From the NCBI RefSeq assembly GCF_963678975.1, contig NC_089272.1, positions 22,705,399-22,769,398 of the forward strand: 64,000 nt of DNA, in the 5' to 3' direction. Origin of the DNA: Dysidea avara. Lineage: Eukaryota; Porifera; Demospongiae; Dictyoceratida; Dysideidae. Shown in pieces: positions 59,901-64,000 of the stretch. A program made the translations under genes and the position numbers. How positions within the stretch are numbered: the first letter of the stretch is position 1; each line of letters starts with the position of its first letter. The notes under the pieces were generated by a model. The model ran no database searches. It was not told where the DNA came from and saw only the letters and a program-made list of their open reading frames with translations.

Positions 59901-62445
59901 TCATTTAAGCCAGTTTTTAGACCTGATTGGCCATAGTTTGGCCTATAATTTCATCACTATGCGTTCTTCTTTCATTTTAAAATAACCTCTTACCCTCCCC
60001 TCCACTACATAGGCAATGAGACCACAGTTTTCTCAAACTAGATACAATATTCAGAATTTTGTATTCTGTTTGGATAATAGCCCATTCACTTTGTATTCAA
60101 ATCTCCATTCACTTGGAACACACACTACATAATTTGTACTGTTTCTATGTGTACATAGTTCTTCATATGACACAACTGTTTCCGGGGCTGAATGAGGTGA
60201 AGGATGTTGATTTTAAGAACACCTTGATGGCACTTTGCACTATTATTGCTGGAGTAATACATCCACTGTATTGCCCCTCTGATTATGGATACTACTACTA
60301 CTTTTATCTCAAAGATATTGATGGTAAGTACGTTAGTATTCATGTTATGTAGTATCAAGAGTCCATGGACTCTTGGTAGTATGTATCATGTTATGTAGTA
60401 TGTATCACTTAAGTAGTAAACGATCAGTAGAAGTGGTCAATAATAATAATAAGGCTTTTAAAACCGCCTATGCTGGGAAAACTTTTTGATTTTATGAGTA
60501 TTAACCATTTTAACTAGCTTATTTAATTTGTAGTTCTACAAATGTAAACATATTTACTCTTTATGTGACTCGTACTGCTTTATCAGCGTACCTACTATGT
60601 GGCAATTTATAATTTGTATGTTTTGCTTTTAGTTGACAACATTTTTGTGACAAAGAATTGTGATACAGGATTGGTGGACTCTGTTAGTATTCATGCCATG
60701 TTGCATGGAATAGATCAAAACTTGGTGAGCTGTATGGTCTTATCTGCATAGTGTGTGTGTTTTGTAGTGTGATGGATAAATGCTTGAACTGCAGAAAGCT
60801 GTATTTTGAATATCAAGTTTACGCCTGAATCAAATATGCTCAAAATTTTGTCCAAAATTCTTTCAGAAATTTCCCAAAATTTTCACTTATTATGCTCTTC
60901 AGTGTTGCCCATTATGTTTGCATTATGCTCCTAGGTTCTTGCAATCATCTTGGAACATTTAATCGGTGAATGCTCTATTGGAGTATTTCACTACAAAGTG
61001 ATTGTTCTATTAGAGAGTATCATATAAGGAACTATGTACAATGCATTTAAGTGCTCTATTGCGGTTTTCAGTTTCCACTGACTGCTCTATTAGGGAGTAT
61101 ATCAATCTGAATTAAGCACCATAGTTTGAAATATCCACCTAATATGCTAGGGCATACACATTATATCTACTTTTTATGCTGGCATATTTGACGCAGACCT
61201 AATCAAGTTACTTCATAAAAAAATGTTTGGTTTGTTGGTCAGGACAGTTTTATGAACTTGTTTGAGGGGTTTATTATGCCTGGTATTTATAGGTGGATTT
61301 ATTACTAATAGTATAGGCTGTATATCTTAGGCTGGATCCATTTAGTATGCATATTAAACCAGCTGATACGACACTAATGAAATAGTAGCAGTACTAGTAT
61401 AATTATCATATCTGTTAATATTGTGTGTATTGTACCCATGTACGTATGTTTCCATGCATGTTACCAGAATGTTTGTGTTACAGTATGTCTTGCATTTTTA
61501 GGATACTGTTAAACGGGAAACTAATGAGAGGCTATCATTGTTGACTGATAACATCTGCAGGCCTTATACTCAAGTGAGTTAATAGTACATTTGCACACGT
61601 ACTGTATTATACCACTACGTACCTCAGGGCATGATCATAGCTGGCTGCTGTTCTTTGAAAAATGTGTCTGTGTTTGTACTTACTGCATTTACTTGATTTG
61701 TGCCACACCCTCGAATAGTACCACAGTGCGGTATTATTCGAGGGTTTTCATCCTTGTTTCTGAAAATAATTTAATTGTACCACACCCTCGAATAGTACCA
61801 TACTATACTTTTATAGTTATTCTTTACTAGTGCTCTCATACCTTTAGTATTAATCTCCATCTCGATTTACGGAAGGCATTGTCCTGGTAAAACTTGAATG
61901 GCTGTCACATAATCAAAATTCCAGATATTAGTTAGTAAATTGACCACATAGCACGAGGCGTGATGACATGGTTGTGCTACCAGGACTTGAGTGAAAGAAA
62001 GGTCTTGTATAGAAGAAGTAAGTAGCAATGTGTTGTGATTGTTTTATAAAACTATAATATAGAATAGCTATAGCAGTGGCAGGTTTAAAATATTAGTAGC
62101 GCACCCTCAAATAATACCACAGTGCAGCGCTATTCGAAGGGTTTTATCCTTATTTTTGGGCAAAAAAATAATAGTACCCCTAGGGCACAAATCAAGTAAA
62201 TACGGTATGTGTTTGTCTGCATGCATGTGAGTAAAAGAACTTGGGGTTAAAAAGCAACCAGTATCTGCAATGACCATGCTTAAAATAGTACTTGTATGAA
62301 TAATCACAATCCATTCTTATAATAGAGTAACTGCAGAGAAATTGCTGATGGGGTTCTCAGTGAGATGAAGAATCACAATCAAGATGCCGTTGCTGCACTT
62401 CACCCACTACTGAACATTTATTACTACCACTGTCCCCCGTTTTGA
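56972..62445 (+). CDS. unrecognised multi-exon gene, 5' end not found
   Basis: I recognise no family. Exons with matching phase: 56972-57076, 57818-59025, 59230-59380, 60159-60323, 60633-60724, 61502-61573, 62326-62445 (stop TGA). Together they encode about 636 residues. The first two exons share a motif, KSQQEIINDLNN and KSQAEVINDHNN, suggesting exon duplication. Exon 2 also encodes a Gly/Ser-rich stretch, an acidic DDGDDDGD run and a Pro/Thr/Ser-rich segment, which looks disordered. Later exons have Cys- and Tyr-rich pieces (HPLYCPSDYGYYYYFYL; NIYYYHCPPF). Within exon 2, 57927-58517 could be an unspliced intron. No signal peptide is visible because the start is missing. Confidence 0.5.
60356..60375. 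repeat. perfect 20-bp palindrome CAAGAGTCCATGGACTCTTG
   Basis: The same consensus as 8369-8388, with flanking AGTAT/GTAGTAT. Confidence 0.8.
60815..61205. mobile_element. possible MITE with ATCAAATATGC ends
   Basis: ACGCCTGAATCAAATATGC near 60823 is loosely mirrored by GGCATATTTGACGCAGAC near 61180. Four CTCTATTRGAG-like motifs lie inside (60972-61095). No target duplication identified. Confidence 0.35.
61677..62207. mobile_element. 531-bp element with 8-bp duplication TGTGTTTG
   Basis: The left end contains TGCATTTACTTGATTTGTGCC and the right end GGCACAAATCAAGTAAATAC in inverted form. TGTGTTTG is found at 61669-61676 and 62208-62215. The interior has repeated CCTCGAATAGTACCACAGTGC units. 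It lies in an intron of the unknown gene. Confidence 0.75.
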
Positions 62446-63000
62446 TGTAACTTCTTGAGAAAATACACTTCACCTTTGCCGCATTTGTAGCTACATGTAT
62501 TTGCCATGTTTTGTGTATTTACTACTATATACCATTGCTTGTACCTGATATACTGTATTGACTATTTAACTGTTATACAACCTATTATGCCATGCACATA
62601 CTTATATAGATACCTTACAGTACATGATATGCAACATGAATTTATAACTGCCATGCAAGCTGCCATGCTTGTTGTAATTAGTATTAGTATTATTAATTAC
62701 CGGTAAAGGCACTGCCTGTATACCGGGTCAACACAAAATTAGTACAATCATAAGATGGCTATACAAAAATAAATCTAGAATTAGCTAAATGAGAATCTAA
62801 CAATGATTTAAAACAATTAATTGAAATAGTAATGTATTCTGGTGAATGGTGAAAATTTTTGCTACAGTGTGATCATTTGATAAACAGTTGATTAGGCTGT
62901 GCAGTTATGAGTTTCTGGTCCTGCCAATTGCAACTCCACAGGGTACTTTTTTTATATTATTTGATGTCTTGCATTACATTTGACATAGCATACAGTACAT
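62446..63000. other. 3' flank of the unknown gene
   Basis: Possible 3' UTR; AATAAA at 62768 could be the poly(A) signal. No further gene seen. Confidence 0.4.
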
Positions 63001-63288
63001 CATAGGCGATTCTAAGGGGGGCCAAGACCCCCCCTGTTAAAAAATAACTTTTAAAAAATCTTGGGGGAAAGTTGCTGTATAGATTGGCATTGTTATTTTT
63101 AGCATTTTTCATGTTTTAGAACAAATTTTAGGCTGTTATCAAGCCTTTAAATTGCAAAAATCCTGCAGCTTCTGGGGGTTGCACCCCCAGACCCCCTGAA
63201 AATTCTACTTTATACTATAGCCAAACAACAATAGTTATGTTGTTCCCTACTGGGCCCCCCCTGTAGGTCAGGTCTAGAATCGCCACTG
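63001..63288. mobile_element. 288-bp hAT-type MITE with perfect 8-bp duplication
   Basis: Left CATAGGCGATTCTAAGG, right TCTAGAATCGCCACTG; CAGTACAT flanks both (62993-63000 and 63289-63296). G/C-runs (GGGGGGCC, GGGCCCCCC) lie inside both ends. Confidence 0.9.
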
Positions 63289-63296
63289 CAGTACAT

Positions 63297-64000
63297 GGAA
63301 TTATAGGGACAAACATAGCTGAAGTATTTAGTTAGAAAAGAGCAACTAATGAGCTAGTGTACATAACTTAATAGTGAATGTCCATAATTCATTATGGGCT
63401 TTTGGTAATACTTATAAGTTAAAATATGTAAATGTCATGGTTCCAATACTGGAACTAGAACTGTAATAACTAACTGATACTTACACTAATTTGTATTAAA
63501 AATTCAGAAAGTGGGTTGCTAGACTTATCACTAGGTCCTGGCATTATCATCTTCACTAAAGTGGCATCATGAACTATCTAAGCTACTCATGTTACACTGC
63601 ACACGAATTATTACAGTCACAATTATATAGTGACTATCGACAGTTGTAGCTGCGTTTGTATGTTTTCTTATTATAGAACATGCACTTATCCTTTGGACTT
63701 CTAGTAGAACACTAATGTATTGATTAGGTAAATTTCCATATTGGTGCACCTCTACTATTATTATTATAAGTTTATATAACATAATTATTGCAGTTCATAT
63801 ACTCAACAGTGTCAACCTACATTATCAGCTTTTTGATTATGCTACATATTTGAGATGACTATTTGTATAAAAAGTACATGGTGTAATATGCTGTTATTTT
63901 TCGAGACTGAATCTAGTTTGATTACTTTGCACATCTTCCTATCATGTTTGTAGTAAAGGTAATTACTATAGCACAAAACAGGAAACCACACAATACTCCA
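63297..64000. other. non-coding DNA at the window end
   Basis: AT-rich with no recognised feature. Confidence 0.4.

Overview
The window is AT-rich eukaryotic DNA with short GT-AG introns, genes separated by kilobases, and many small inverted-repeat transposons, SINE-like and LINE remnants. The gene families (tandem membrane-anchored sulfotransferases, an ABCH/ABCG23-like half transporter, a THAP/DDE/YqaJ transposon) suggest an early-branching animal, most likely a sponge. The species cannot be read from the sequence.

Layout: (1) 715-2079 and 9945-11318 hold two intact single-coding-exon sulfotransferase paralogues in tandem. Each is preceded by the same acceptor-like CAG|GACACAC, so a 5' UTR intron is likely. 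(2) 15048-35041 holds a complete 23-exon ABC half transporter that I assembled by splice sites and reading phase (721 residues, nucleotide-binding domain first). Its large introns, mainly intron 1 (9.1 kb) and intron 21 (3.7 kb), are packed with palindromes, MITEs and SINE pieces; intron 20 has a cluster of RFX X-box-like sites. (3) 35353-36030 and 36094-36395 are foldback/MITE insertions. (4) 36950-39990 is a decayed LINE whose reverse-transcriptase active-site box has lost its aspartates. (5) 42502-47312 is a 4.8-kb DNA transposon with 93-bp terminal inverted repeats. It carries a THAP/DDE transposase on + and a SWIM/YqaJ/PHD protein on -, both inactivated mainly by in-frame stops, and a 510-bp MITE sits inside the THAP reading frame. 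(6) 47313-56971 is gene-poor and full of repeats, including tRNA-like SINE units, a 998-bp hAT-type element with a perfect 8-bp target duplication, and a 690-bp foldback. (7) 56972-62445 is an unrecognised multi-exon gene with phase-consistent exons, a repeated exon motif and a stop-free possible intron. The rest is non-coding with more MITEs.

The host genes show no obvious shared pathway. The dominant story is transposable elements: several families are defined here by terminal repeats and target duplications, and a short near-palindrome, CTCTATTAGAG, recurs inside many of them and elsewhere. No CRISPR, rRNA or convincing functional tRNA gene was seen.
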